64,000 nucleotides of DNA. It comes from Heterohyrax brucei (taxonomy: Eukaryota > Chordata > Mammalia > Hyracoidea > Procaviidae). The stretch is from NCBI GenBank assembly GCA_028571685.1, contig CM053142.1, positions 198,702,796 to 198,766,795 of the forward strand, in the 5' to 3' direction. Below the pieces are notes generated by a model. That model searched no databases and was not told the DNA's origin. It saw only the letters and a list, made by a program, of their open reading frames with translations. Shown piece after piece: positions 12,690 through 22,474 of the stretch. The translations under genes were made by a program, and so were the position numbers. How positions within the stretch are numbered: position 1 is the first letter of the stretch; each line of letters begins with the position of its first letter.

Positions 12690-13327
12690 AATCTCCAAAA
12701 TCGTTTGTCACCAAGTCAGTATTTTTCAACCACTGATCCTTCTCTGTGTCCAACTTTCCCCTTTCAATAACTGATAATTGTCAGTGAATCCTGATCACAT
12801 GTTTGATTAATTCAGGCTGCAAAACTTGGTAAGAATCTTTAGTTTCTTCATCTTGAACCTTAGTGGAGACCCTGGTGGCACAGTGGGTAAGCGCTACAGC
12901 TGCTAACCGGAAGATCAGCAGTTGAAGTCTGCCAGGCGTTCCTTGGAAACGTTGGGGTGGTGGTACTCGGTCCTGTGTAGGGTCACTGTGAGTCGGAATT
13001 GACCTGACGGCAGTGGGGTTGGTTTGTGTTAGCCTTAGTGGATGGTGTGGGAATCTGAACGGCGGTCACATTTACTGGTGCTCCTTGTAGGTGTGTAGGT
13101 GTTGTCCTGTGCTGACAGTGTTGTGCTGTCAAGATACAGGCACATCTTGAAATCCTCTTTTTGAAGATGAATGCAGTGCCCTGTGACTTGGTCACTCATG
13201 GCACAGTAGACCATGGGACTGACTGATGATGACCACACCAGCTCACTGATGCCTGGGGTGTCATTCTTTCTGTGTTCCACTGTATCTTGGGACAGTTGAT
13301 GATTCTCCTGGACTTCTTACACCAGTG
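12690..13327 (-). mobile_element. RTE LINE copy, part 2 (endonuclease N-half)
   Basis: Reverse text gives NDTPGISELVWSS (ORF 13035-13280), the start of the AP-like endonuclease domain. Near 12770-12860 it gives the segment around the conserved D-N pair. An AfroSINE sits inside at about 12866-13032. Confidence 0.7.
12867..13032 (+). mobile_element. AfroSINE with target-site duplication
   Basis: Head gagaccctggtggcacagtg, tail gtcggaattgacctgacggc. Flanked by CCTTAGTGGA at 12858-12867 and 13033-13042, a 10-bp duplication. Inserted into the RTE endonuclease region. Confidence 0.88.
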
Positions 13328-13898
13328 TGTTAGTCTCCTGGAGCTGCTCGAGCGGTAATACCACAAGTGGTTGCCTTTAAGAAAGAAGAGTTTACTCTAC
13401 ACAGCTCAGTAGGCAACACCGGGCAGCACTCGGGACCCTGGGCAGCGAGGTTCTGGTGGGACAGCACTCGGCTACATGTCTGCTCCAGGAAAAGGCTTTC
13501 CCCCTTGTTGGCTCTGGAGGAAAACCCTTGGGTTGCATCAGTCTTTGGTCAGGGAGCATCTTGGCGTAGGAACCTCAGGTCTGAAGGACACACTCTGCTC
13601 CCAGTGCTACTTTCGTGATGGTGTGAGGTTCCCAGTTTTCTGCTTGCTTCCCTTTCCTTTTATCTCTTGTATGATAAATGGATAAAGGGTGAGGTGAACC
13701 ACACTCCATGGAAATTCCCTTTACACTGGAGCAGGGAGGTGTGACCCTAGGACGGGATTTAGCATCCCACTCTGATCGTCTTTAACATACAGCATAGGAA
13801 AATCACAAAAAATGGAGGACAATCATAAAATATTGGGAATTGTGGCCCAGCCAAGTGACTACACACATTTTTGGGGGGACACAGTTCAATCCATGACA
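13328..13898 (-). mobile_element. MaLR-type solo LTR fossil
   Basis: Same family as 5787-6202 and 23937-24622 and near full length. It runs from TGTTAGTCTCCTGGAGCTGC to CACAGTTCAATCCATGACA on the plus strand. No clear 5-bp duplication was seen. Old, inactive. Confidence 0.72.
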
Positions 13899-13899
13899 G

Positions 13900-14780
13900 C
13901 CAAGTTCCAATTATTAATAGGTATTTGTATCTGTTTCATCTCCCTTTGAATTGTGGCAGATCTGCAGAGAAAGGTCCTGAGGCCTTACTCTGTCCCCGTC
14001 GTTAAGGTTGACTCTGCTTTGAGGAGGCAGCTCTTCCCCAGGCCTCTTCTGAGCACACTCCAGCGGGAGTGGGGGTGGGGAGCTGGTTGGCTCCCTTTCC
14101 AGCACCGTATCTGACAGTGTTCTGCTGCTCTTCCTGAGGTTTTCCCTGGCTGAGTCTTTCCAGAAGCAGACTGCTGGGTCCCTCCCGGTCTGCTCTGGTC
14201 TGGAAGCTCAGCTGACCCGTGTCGGCCACGGCGGACCCTGCTGGTGCCTGGAGAGCAGTGGCGGAGCGTCCAGCGTCACAGCAGCATGCACGCTCCACAG
14301 TGTGACCAACGGACAGACACTTGAGGATACCCATTGATTTAATACTTGTTTAATTTTTCCCATGAGTCGGATCCGACTAGGTGACACTTGGCTTAATTTT
14401 TCTCAGTAATGTCACCATTTCCTTATAATGATCTTACACATCTTTCATTAGATTTATTCTGAGTCTTTTGATATTTTCATGTCACTCTAATTGTACCTTT
14501 TTTTATTGAAATTTTTATTGAGATAATTGTAGATTCACATGAAGTTTTAAAATAATTCAAAGAAACCAGCTGTATGTTTGTTGTGTTTTTTTTCCAGTGG
14601 TAACACAACTGCAGTGGAATATCACAGCCAAGACACAGAGGCAGGTCTCTCACCATCTGCAGATTTCCCCCAGTTTTACTTGTCCTTGTGCGTGTGTGTG
14701 TTAAGTTGTCTATAGTTTCATCACTTTTGTAAGTTTCTGTGTAAACCACAATGGTTGGGATACCTCATGGTTTTCACACT
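13900..14780. other. Mostly unassigned; old L1 ORF2 remnant
   Basis: 13900-14340 shows nothing recognisable. 14363-14392 resembles an AfroSINE tail (tgagtcggatccgactaggt). 14395-14500 resembles minus-strand L1 ORF2 (cttacacatctttcattaga). The rest is AT-rich and unassigned. Confidence 0.4.
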
Positions 14781-14784
14781 ACCA

Positions 14785-14922
14785 GGCTCCCGCGTGCTGT
14801 CCCGCCGTATCCTCGCTCCCCAGGCTCCCGCGTGCTGTCCCTCCGTATCCTCGCTCCCCAGGCTCCCGCGTGCTGTCCCTCCGTATCCTCGCTCCCCAGG
14901 CTCCCGCGTGCTGTCCCTCCGG
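14785..14922. repeat. 38-bp tandem repeat, about 3.6 units
   Basis: The unit begins GGCTCCCGCGTGCTGTCC and ends CTCGCTCCCCA; starts fall at 14785, 14823, 14861 and 14899. Copies are almost identical, so the array is recent or homogenised. Confidence 0.93.
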
Positions 14923-16592
14923 AACCACACTAACCTGTTCTGCATCCCTAACTCCTGGCAGCCTCTCTTCTTTCCTCTGTTTGTAAAATTTTTATTCATT
15001 TATTTTATTGTTACTGAGTCACAGTTTACAATACAGTTCACATTTACGTGCCCTCCCATCTGCAGCTCCTCTCCTTGCCCAGTGACAGCAGACTCCTCCT
15101 TTTCATTCTGTACATGTCATATCCTCTTAAGAGTTTCCTGTCCCTTCCTCTCCACCCTCTCCACTCCCTTCTAGTAAGAGGTCAGTAGGACAACCTCCTG
15201 TAGATGCATAGAATCGTAAAGTGCACATGTGATGTGGTCACCCTGTGTCCCCGAGTCCATTCCATTCCTGTCCAAAGAGTAGACCTCAATAATGATCTAT
15301 GGACAGGGGCAGCATCAGGTGTGGGGGCCATGCTCCCAGGGGAGCTCTCAGGCCTTCGAGCATCAATTGTGGACTGTTGGTGGCATTCTTAGGGTGCATT
15401 CCTTTTTTTTCTTGTGTTGCCACTGGGACTCGACATTGTGAGCCCCATCACGGCTGTCAAATTGGTGGTGGCCAAGCATCATTTGGTTCTTCTGGTCACA
15501 TGTTGATACAGTCACCCGTTCACGTTGGTCTTTCTGTGTTCTGGGTTGGTTTTCCCTCATTTCGTCATCCTTGGTGATCGTCTGTTCCAACTGAGTTGGG
15601 ACCATTTGGTGGCTTGCTAGCTTTTAAGGCCCCGGACACCACTCACCAATATGGGTGCGTAAGAATCTCTTGGAAAAAGACTAGTTATGCTAATGGACCT
15701 TGATGTCCCCCGACAACAGTCCCCAGACTCCTGTCCCTGCTAGTCTATCCTTTGAAATGTTGGGTTGAATTCAGAAAACCTTTAAGCTTACGGTGCAGAC
15801 CAGTTACGCTGACCTGTCCTCTGCTGTGGGCTGTCGCTCCCTTCACCTGACTGAATTCGTATCAATGACCTAATCTGCGAATAACCCTCTCCCTCCGCCC
15901 ACCCTTGTAGCCATCAAAGAGTATTTTCTTCTGTGCATAAGTGTTTTCTTAAGTCCTCATAATATTGGTCTCATACAATATCTGTCCTTTTACAACTGAC
16001 TGATTTCACTCAGCATAATGTCTTCCAATTGAAACCAGGTTATGAGATGCTTCCTAAAATCATCATTGTTTCTTTACCGTCTGCATAGTGTTCCATTGAC
16101 TGTACATACCGTAGTTTGGTCCTCCATCTGTGGATTGGCTTCTAGGTTGATTCTGTCTTTCTACTGTCATGGACTGTGCTGCCGTAAACATTCATCAGCC
16201 TGCATCTGTGTGTGTGACTGCCTTTGTTTCTGTAGGATATACTCCGAGCCTGTCAGGTTGCTGGATCACATGGTATTTCTATTTCTAGCTTTTAAAGAAG
16301 GTGCCAAATTGCTTTCCAAAGAGGCTGCACCATTTTGCATTCCCACCAGCGCTGCAGGCGAGTTTGATCTCTCCACAGCCTTTCCAGCATTTGTTGTTTT
16401 GTGTTTTTTGGATTGTGGCCAACCTCACTGGGGTGAGATGGTATCTTACTGTAGTTTTGATTTGGATTTCTCTGACACCTGGTGATTGTGAGCATTTCCT
16501 CATTTGTCTTTCGGCTGCCTGGACGTCTCCTTTGGTGAAGTGTCTGCCCATCTCCTTTGCCCATTGTTTAATTGGGTTCTTTACTTTTTTTT

Positions 16593-17209
16593 TTTTTAAT
16601 TTTTTATTTAATATAACTGAGTGAAAATGTACATTCCCGTATAAATTTACATACCCACGTATATGCAGTTTCCACTGCTCTCCGGTGACAGCACATTATT
16701 CCTCACTGCTCCATACATGTCTCGTTCTCCCAACAGTCTCTTTTGTCCCTCCTCTCTACCCACTCTCCTTCCTCCAGCCAGAGGTCAGCAAGATGACATC
16801 CTATAGATGTATAGAACCATAAAGTGCATCCAGTATATGGTCACTGCATTGCCAAGTCCAATCCATTCCTGTCCGAAGCGTGGACCTTCGTTATGATTTA
16901 TGGTCAAGGGCAGCATCAGGGCGAGGGGCCATGCTCGAAACCACTGGACCATCAATTGAGGTCTTTTAGTGGGGATTTCAGGGTGCACCTCTTTTTATTC
17001 TTGTGTTGCCAGTGAGACTCAACTTAGTGAGCTCCATCGCGGCTATCACTGGTGGTGGCCGGGCACCATCCGGTTCTTCTGGTCCTAAGTCGATGTAGGC
17101 ACCCACTGATGTGGGTCTCTTTGTCTTCTGGGTTGTCTTTCCCCCATGTCATTTTGGTCCTCGGTGAGCATCCATTCCTGCTGAGTTGGGACCATTTGCT
17201 GTGCCCTCG
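16593..17209 (-). mobile_element. 5'-truncated L1 3'-UTR insert with target duplication
   Basis: Starts with a T tract and matches the 15.0-15.65 kb 3' UTR. Flanked by TCTTTACTTTTTTT at 16578 and at 17210, a target-primed insertion signature. It interrupts otherwise continuous L1 sequence. Confidence 0.82.
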
Positions 17210-19944
17210 TCTTTACTTTTTTTTTGCTGATATCTTACAGAACCTTGTAGATTATGGAGATCAGAGGTCTGTCAGATACATAGTTGCCAAATATTTTTTC
17301 CCATTCTGTGGGTGGTCTTCTAATTCTGTTGGTAAAGTCTTTGGGTGAGCATAAGCGACTTTTAGTAGTTCCCGTTTACTTATTTTCTCTTCTGCTGTTT
17401 GTGCGTTGTTGGTAAGATTCTGTAGTCTGTCTGAGCTGTGTATTAGGGCTTCTAATGTTGTCCCTAGTTTTTCTTCCATACTCTTTTAACGTTTTAGGTT
17501 TGATATTTAGGTCTTTGATCCATTTTGAGTTAGTTTTTTTGTCAGGTATGACATATGGCTCTTGTTTCAGTGTTTTGCAGATGCATATCCAACTTTGCCA
17601 ATGCTGTTTATTAAAGAGACTGTTTTTAACCCCAGTTAATGGCCTTTGGGCCTTTGTAAGATATCCGCTGTTGACGGGTGCAGGTGATGTTTTAGATTCT
17701 CTGTTTTGTTGTATTGGTTTATGTGTCACTTTCTGTACCAGTACCAGGCTGTTTTGACTGCCTCAGCAGTGCAGTAACTTCTAAGGTCGGGTAGTGAGAG
17801 GCCTCCCCTGTGTCCTCTTCTTCAGTAGTGCTTTACTTATCCAGGGTTTCTTCCCTTTCCAAATTAAGTTGGTGATTTGTTTCTCCATCTCATTAAAAAT
17901 GACATGAATTTGTATTGGGATTGCACTGTATATGTAGATAGCTTGGGTAGATGAGACATTCTCACAGTGTTAGTCTTCTGTCCATGAGCAAGATAGGTTT
18001 CTCCGCTTACGTAGTCTCTAGGTTTCTTGCAGTAGGCCTTGTAATTTTCTCTGTATAGGTCTCTAACATCTCTGGTTAGATTTAGAAGTATGATGTTTAT
18101 TGAGAGACTTTAATACTTTTAAAAATCTGATTAAGGAAGTTTTCTTTGTTCTTTATATATGACATGTCTGTTGGATTTTATGAAATATTTTTTACTGTAT
18201 TTGTTGAGTTGATCGTATGATCTTTATTTTGTTAATAAGTGGATTATACTGATGGACTTTCTAATGCTAACCCAGCCGTTCCTTTCTAGAAAACACCCAC
18301 CTTGGCTGTAATATATGTTATATTGCTTTCTTTTATATTGCTGCATTTTTGCCTCTGTGTTCACTGTTAGGTTGGCCAGTAATTTCTTTCCTGCAGTGCT
18401 CATATCCAGTTTTTAAAACTGAGATTTTGTGTTCTCGTTGCATGAGCAGGAATATATTTTGGCTTTTATAGCTCTTGAAAGAGTCTGCTTAAGATTGGCA
18501 TATTTTTCTTTAAATGTTTGATAGAATTCACTGGTAAGGCCATTAGACCCTGAATTTCTTTTACTTGAGAAGATAGATTTTCAGTTATGGAGTAATGTAT
18601 CTCATTTTTGAGTGTAGTCAGTGTTTCTTCGATGTTTTTAGGTGCTGTAATATTAGGTGCATAAATATTTAATGTTGTTATATCCTGCTTGTGTATTGAA
18701 TCTTTCAGCAATAGTGACCATCTCCTTCTCTATGATGGTGAATTTTACATTAAAATCTATTTTATCTGAGATTAGAATTGCCACAGCTGCTCTTCTTTGT
18801 GTATTGTTAGCTTGATATATTATTCTTCCATCCGTTAATTTTCAGTTTGTTCCTATCTTTAAGGTAAGTTTCGTGTAGGCAACATGTGGATGGGTCGTGT
18901 CTTTTGATCCAAGATGTCACTTGATGTCTCTTTACTGGGTTGTTCAGTCCATTCACATTCAGTGTAATTGATAGGTGTGTGTTTAGTGCTGTCATTGTGA
19001 TATGTTTATTTTTGTGGTGATGTTTGTGTTAATCTGTCCTGGGACTTTCCTCTTTGTGAGTTGATTTTTTTACCTTTTTCAGGGTTGATTTTGTGGTTGT
19101 TGAGACTCTTGTATTACATTTCTTGATATGTTATGTTGCATCTTTATTATGCTTTATGGCTGCCCCTATGATCCTCCTTAATAAACTGTGTATAAACCCA
19201 ATTTTAGTTACTACCAGTCTTACTAATTTCCTCTCCATCTGGAAGGACTATAATGAATGTAGTACGTCTCTCTTTTTAATAGGAGGACATCACAGTTTTC
19301 GTGATATGATCACTGGATCATTTCTTTCACTATTATAGGTTTGATTGAGTTTGCAGCCTTCCCTAACTGAGTAGGTTTCTGGTTGATGTGTCCTGAATTT
19401 GCTTTTAAAATATAAAGTTAGTGGTTTTGTTCTTCTAAGCCAAGAGATTCTTTCAATATTTTTTGTATTTTTGGTTTGGTTTTTACAAAGTCTTTGAGTT
19501 TCTGTTTATCTGTGAATGTCTTAATTTCATTTTCATATTTGAAAGACAGTTTTGCAGAATATATAATTCTTGGTTGGAAGTCCTTCTCCTTCAAGGCTTT
19601 GAATGTGCCATGCCAGTGTCTCCGTGCCAGTATTGTTTCTGCTGAGAAATCCGATGAAAGCCTACAATAGCCTGCAAAAGCCTACAAAGCCTGCAATACC
19701 GACAACATCTGAATGTTAGCTTTGCTTTGAGTCTTACTGCCTTTAAGAGTTTCTGCTTATGTTTATTTGGTTAAGCTTGATTATAATACGTCTTGGAGTC
19801 TTTCTTTTCAGATCTATGTTGAGTGGCATCTTGGATATCTATATTCTCTTCTTTTATAATTTCTGGGAAGTTTTCTGTCAGCAGCTCAGCCACAATACAC
19901 TCTGTGTTCTCAGGTGTCTTGCCCTGTTCAGGAACTCCCATTAA

Positions 19945-20388
19945 TTATAGATTGTGCCTCTTAATAGAGTCCCACATGTTTCTTAATGCTTCTTCATTTT
20001 TCTTGTTTCTTTTTTCAGATTTCTCCTCATAGATGCTGGAGTGAGTAGCTCTGTCTTCCAAGTCAGAAAGTCTATTTTCCATCTGTTCCATTCTGTTTTC
20101 TTGGCTTTGAATTAAAGTTTCTATCTCTTGGATTTCCGAGTACCAATGTTCCATCAGATTGAACAGCTTGCTTAATTTTTCGTTTTGCTCTGCTGCGTTT
20201 TGTATAAGGTGTAGGCCAAGCCAAAGGAGGGCTTTATATATAATCTTTTTGTATTCAGCTTCTGATAGTTTCAGAAAGGTTTCTTCATCTGGAAAGTTCT
20301 TTGGTCGTTTCTTTTTGTGATGTTCTGAAGCCATGGGTGATTTCTTCGTTACGCTTTTATCCAGAAATTGTTGCTTTTGGGACATCAC
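19945..20388 (-). pseudogene. L1 ORF1 N-terminal portion
   Basis: 147 codons open from ATG at 20388. Basic N-terminus, then a long heptad-rich coiled coil (residues about 60-135), as in the trimerising part of L1 ORF1p. The RNA-binding C-terminal half is broken in the downstream sequence, so it is inactive. Confidence 0.75.
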
Positions 20389-21210
20389 GTGAGTCAGTAA
20401 AGGCTGGAAGAGATGCTGTGAGACTGGACTGAAGTTGTTTCTCTAGGCCGTCTTAAAATGAAAGGTAAAAGATATCTGAGAACTTCCAGAGTCAGTCAGG
20501 TTTTCAGGTATATAGGTCTTTCTTCCCAGCTGGCAAAGTAAGCAACTCTGTATCCAACCCCAGATGTTATAAACTACTTCAAAATTCAGAAAGGCTACTG
20601 CCCTGCTGGCGTCTGCCTTCAGGCCCCAGCCGTAGGTAACACTGTAAAATACTGCTTTTCTGCTGGAAAAGCACGCTCCCCCTGAGGCAGGCGCTGCTTC
20701 CCAGCCTAGGAGTTAAGTCTAGCTGAGGCCGCAGTATGGGCATCTCTGCCTTCCAGTGGAACAAGATGGCATCTGGCACAAGCTTCCCACCTGCCTCGGT
20801 TCAGGCTACTCAATGGTGGAGGTGGAATGAGAGGCCAAAGGTGCCAAGGTGCACAGAGTCCAAAGCGGGGCTCTCAAAATGTGGCAGTTTTGCCCGCAGA
20901 TCCCACCAGCTGTGCATCTGAGAGTAGCTGCTAGTCAAGTTCTCGCTCCACCCGCCGACTAAGAGAAAAAAAGTTAAAACGGCGAGTTACCTTCAGTCTG
21001 TGGAAGCCAGTACTCACCAAGAGCGGGATGGCAGAAGATAAGGAAGTTGTCTGTTCAGTATGAAGTCCAAATTAACAGCCCTGTGCTGTGTCCTAGGGCT
21101 CACTAGGTGTCCAAAAGGCTCCATTGAGTTATCAGTTCAGATCTTGGTTTCCAGAGGGATTTAAGGAGAGGTGTGTTTAGTCCACCATCTTGACTCCATC
21201 TGCTCCAGCA

Positions 21211-21460
21211 TTTTCAATTACTGATTTATTTCTCCTAAAGTTATTAGACTCTTGGTTTTTCTATTTCTTTCTGTCAGTCTAAGTATGTTTTTAAGTTTTT
21301 TACCCCCAGTTCACATAAATTGACAGTTGTTTGTAGTATCCTCTTGTAGTAGTTTTGATATCTGTAGGTTTTGTTGTGATGTCGCTGGTTTCCTTCCTAA
21401 TGCTGTTACCTGAGTCTGCTCGGTTTGGTTCTGTCTTCCTCTCTAGGGTTTATTTGTTCT
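21211..21460 (-). mobile_element. Older L1 ORF2 remnant
   Basis: Reverse-strand L1-like text (gtagttttgatatctgtagg; gtgatgtcgctggtttcctt) just 5' of the L1 above, so that L1 probably landed in an older one. Sequence becomes unique and GC-rich after about 21460. Confidence 0.5.
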
Positions 21461-22336
21461 TCTCAGAGAACCTTTCTCCATCCTGCTCCTTCTTCCAGCT
21501 TCTCTGTCCTCCCAGTTTGACCGCTAATGTCCTCCTTTCCCTCCCTTTCCCTCTCATGTCAGCACAAGTGTGCAACCTGAGAGCCCAAGCTGGATGGACC
21601 TCCCCTGTCGCTGGGGTCCTGCCGGAGAACAGGGTCTGCCCCAGCCCAGCAGCCTGGGGTACCGCAGGAGTTGCCTGTGTGCGGGCCGAGCTCAGCTGCG
21701 TTTACAGATATATGCGGAGCAGACCCCTGCCCAGGCTCCTCCTTGCCACTGCCTGTCTCACTTGGTAACTGCTGAGTTCCCTGTGGTTTCCATGGCAGGC
21801 TCCCTGGCACCCCAGTCATCGTCACTGTCCACAGCCCATTGGCAGTGGTCACTGGCCAGGCGCAGGGCCCCATCTTCATCAGCTCCAGGCCCCTGGTCCT
21901 CCTTTCCCTTTCACAGAATGCATACCAGCCATCTCACCTGCCTTCCGTGATGCGTGTCCAGCCCTGGCCTGTGGTGAGGGCCCGTCATCCTTGCCAGCTG
22001 TCTCCACAGGTTCATGTTAGCACACATGTACCAAGTGGTCACTGCGCAGGCAGTTGGCTGTCTCGTAGCATGTGTGAACTGCACAGCCAAGCGTGTGGTG
22101 CGTGGCCTTCTGAGTGAGCCGGCGGTTACCATCCCCACCCTTGTACACTCAGCGGTGTCTGTGTTTCTGCCTGTCCGTTCTCAGGGTTTCCTGACAGACC
22201 TGTGCGCCGTGGACTGTCTCTCACACCTGTCGTCATTCCTGCAGGGCGTCCCTGAGGGCTGCGTTTCCTCTGTTCCTGGCAAGCGTCCTGCATCATGGTC
22301 TCCGCCCCACCTGCTGACAAGTGTATCTGGTTTCAG
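21461..22336. other. PPP6R2 intron, unique sequence
   Basis: GC-rich, no repeat recognised and no further exon found. It ends in the acceptor of the first seen exon. Confidence 0.6.
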
Positions 22337-22474
22337 GTGATTGTGTTTCTGAAGAAGAAGGACGGGTTCGTTGGCTTAGTGCTGCGGCACCTGGGCACCT
22401 CGGCCATGATGGACCTGCTGCTGCGCCTGGTCAGCTGTGTGGAGCCAGCCAGCCTCCGGCAGGAGGTCTTACAC
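22337..22474 (+). CDS. PPP6R2: PPP6R2 exon (first in window)
   Basis: 46 codons, phase 0 at both ends, reading from [18 protein letters not shown] to SLRQEVLH. Preceded by tttcag and followed by gtgagt. It matches human residues near 139-184 in the SAPS domain. The upstream intron runs back into LINE-rich DNA, and no earlier exon was found in 1-22.3 kb. Confidence 0.92.

Larger units (their letters stand above)
14985..21208 (-). mobile_element. Near full-length LINE-1, minus strand, internally deleted ORF2
   Basis: The 5' end is at about 21208: reversed, the text reads gatggagtcaagatggtgga, a typical L1 5' UTR start. ORF1 begins at 20388 (MMSQKQQFLDKSVTKK..) with a coiled coil (IETLIQSQENRMEQMENRLS). 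ORF2 begins near 18995 (LNVNGLNNPVKRHQVTSWIK), and the endonuclease motif LNIYAPN is at about 18660. The reverse transcriptase segment around the active site is missing near 18115. The 3' UTR (14985-15960) is about 1 kb. A later L1 3'-end fragment sits inside at 16593-17209. Confidence 0.85.
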
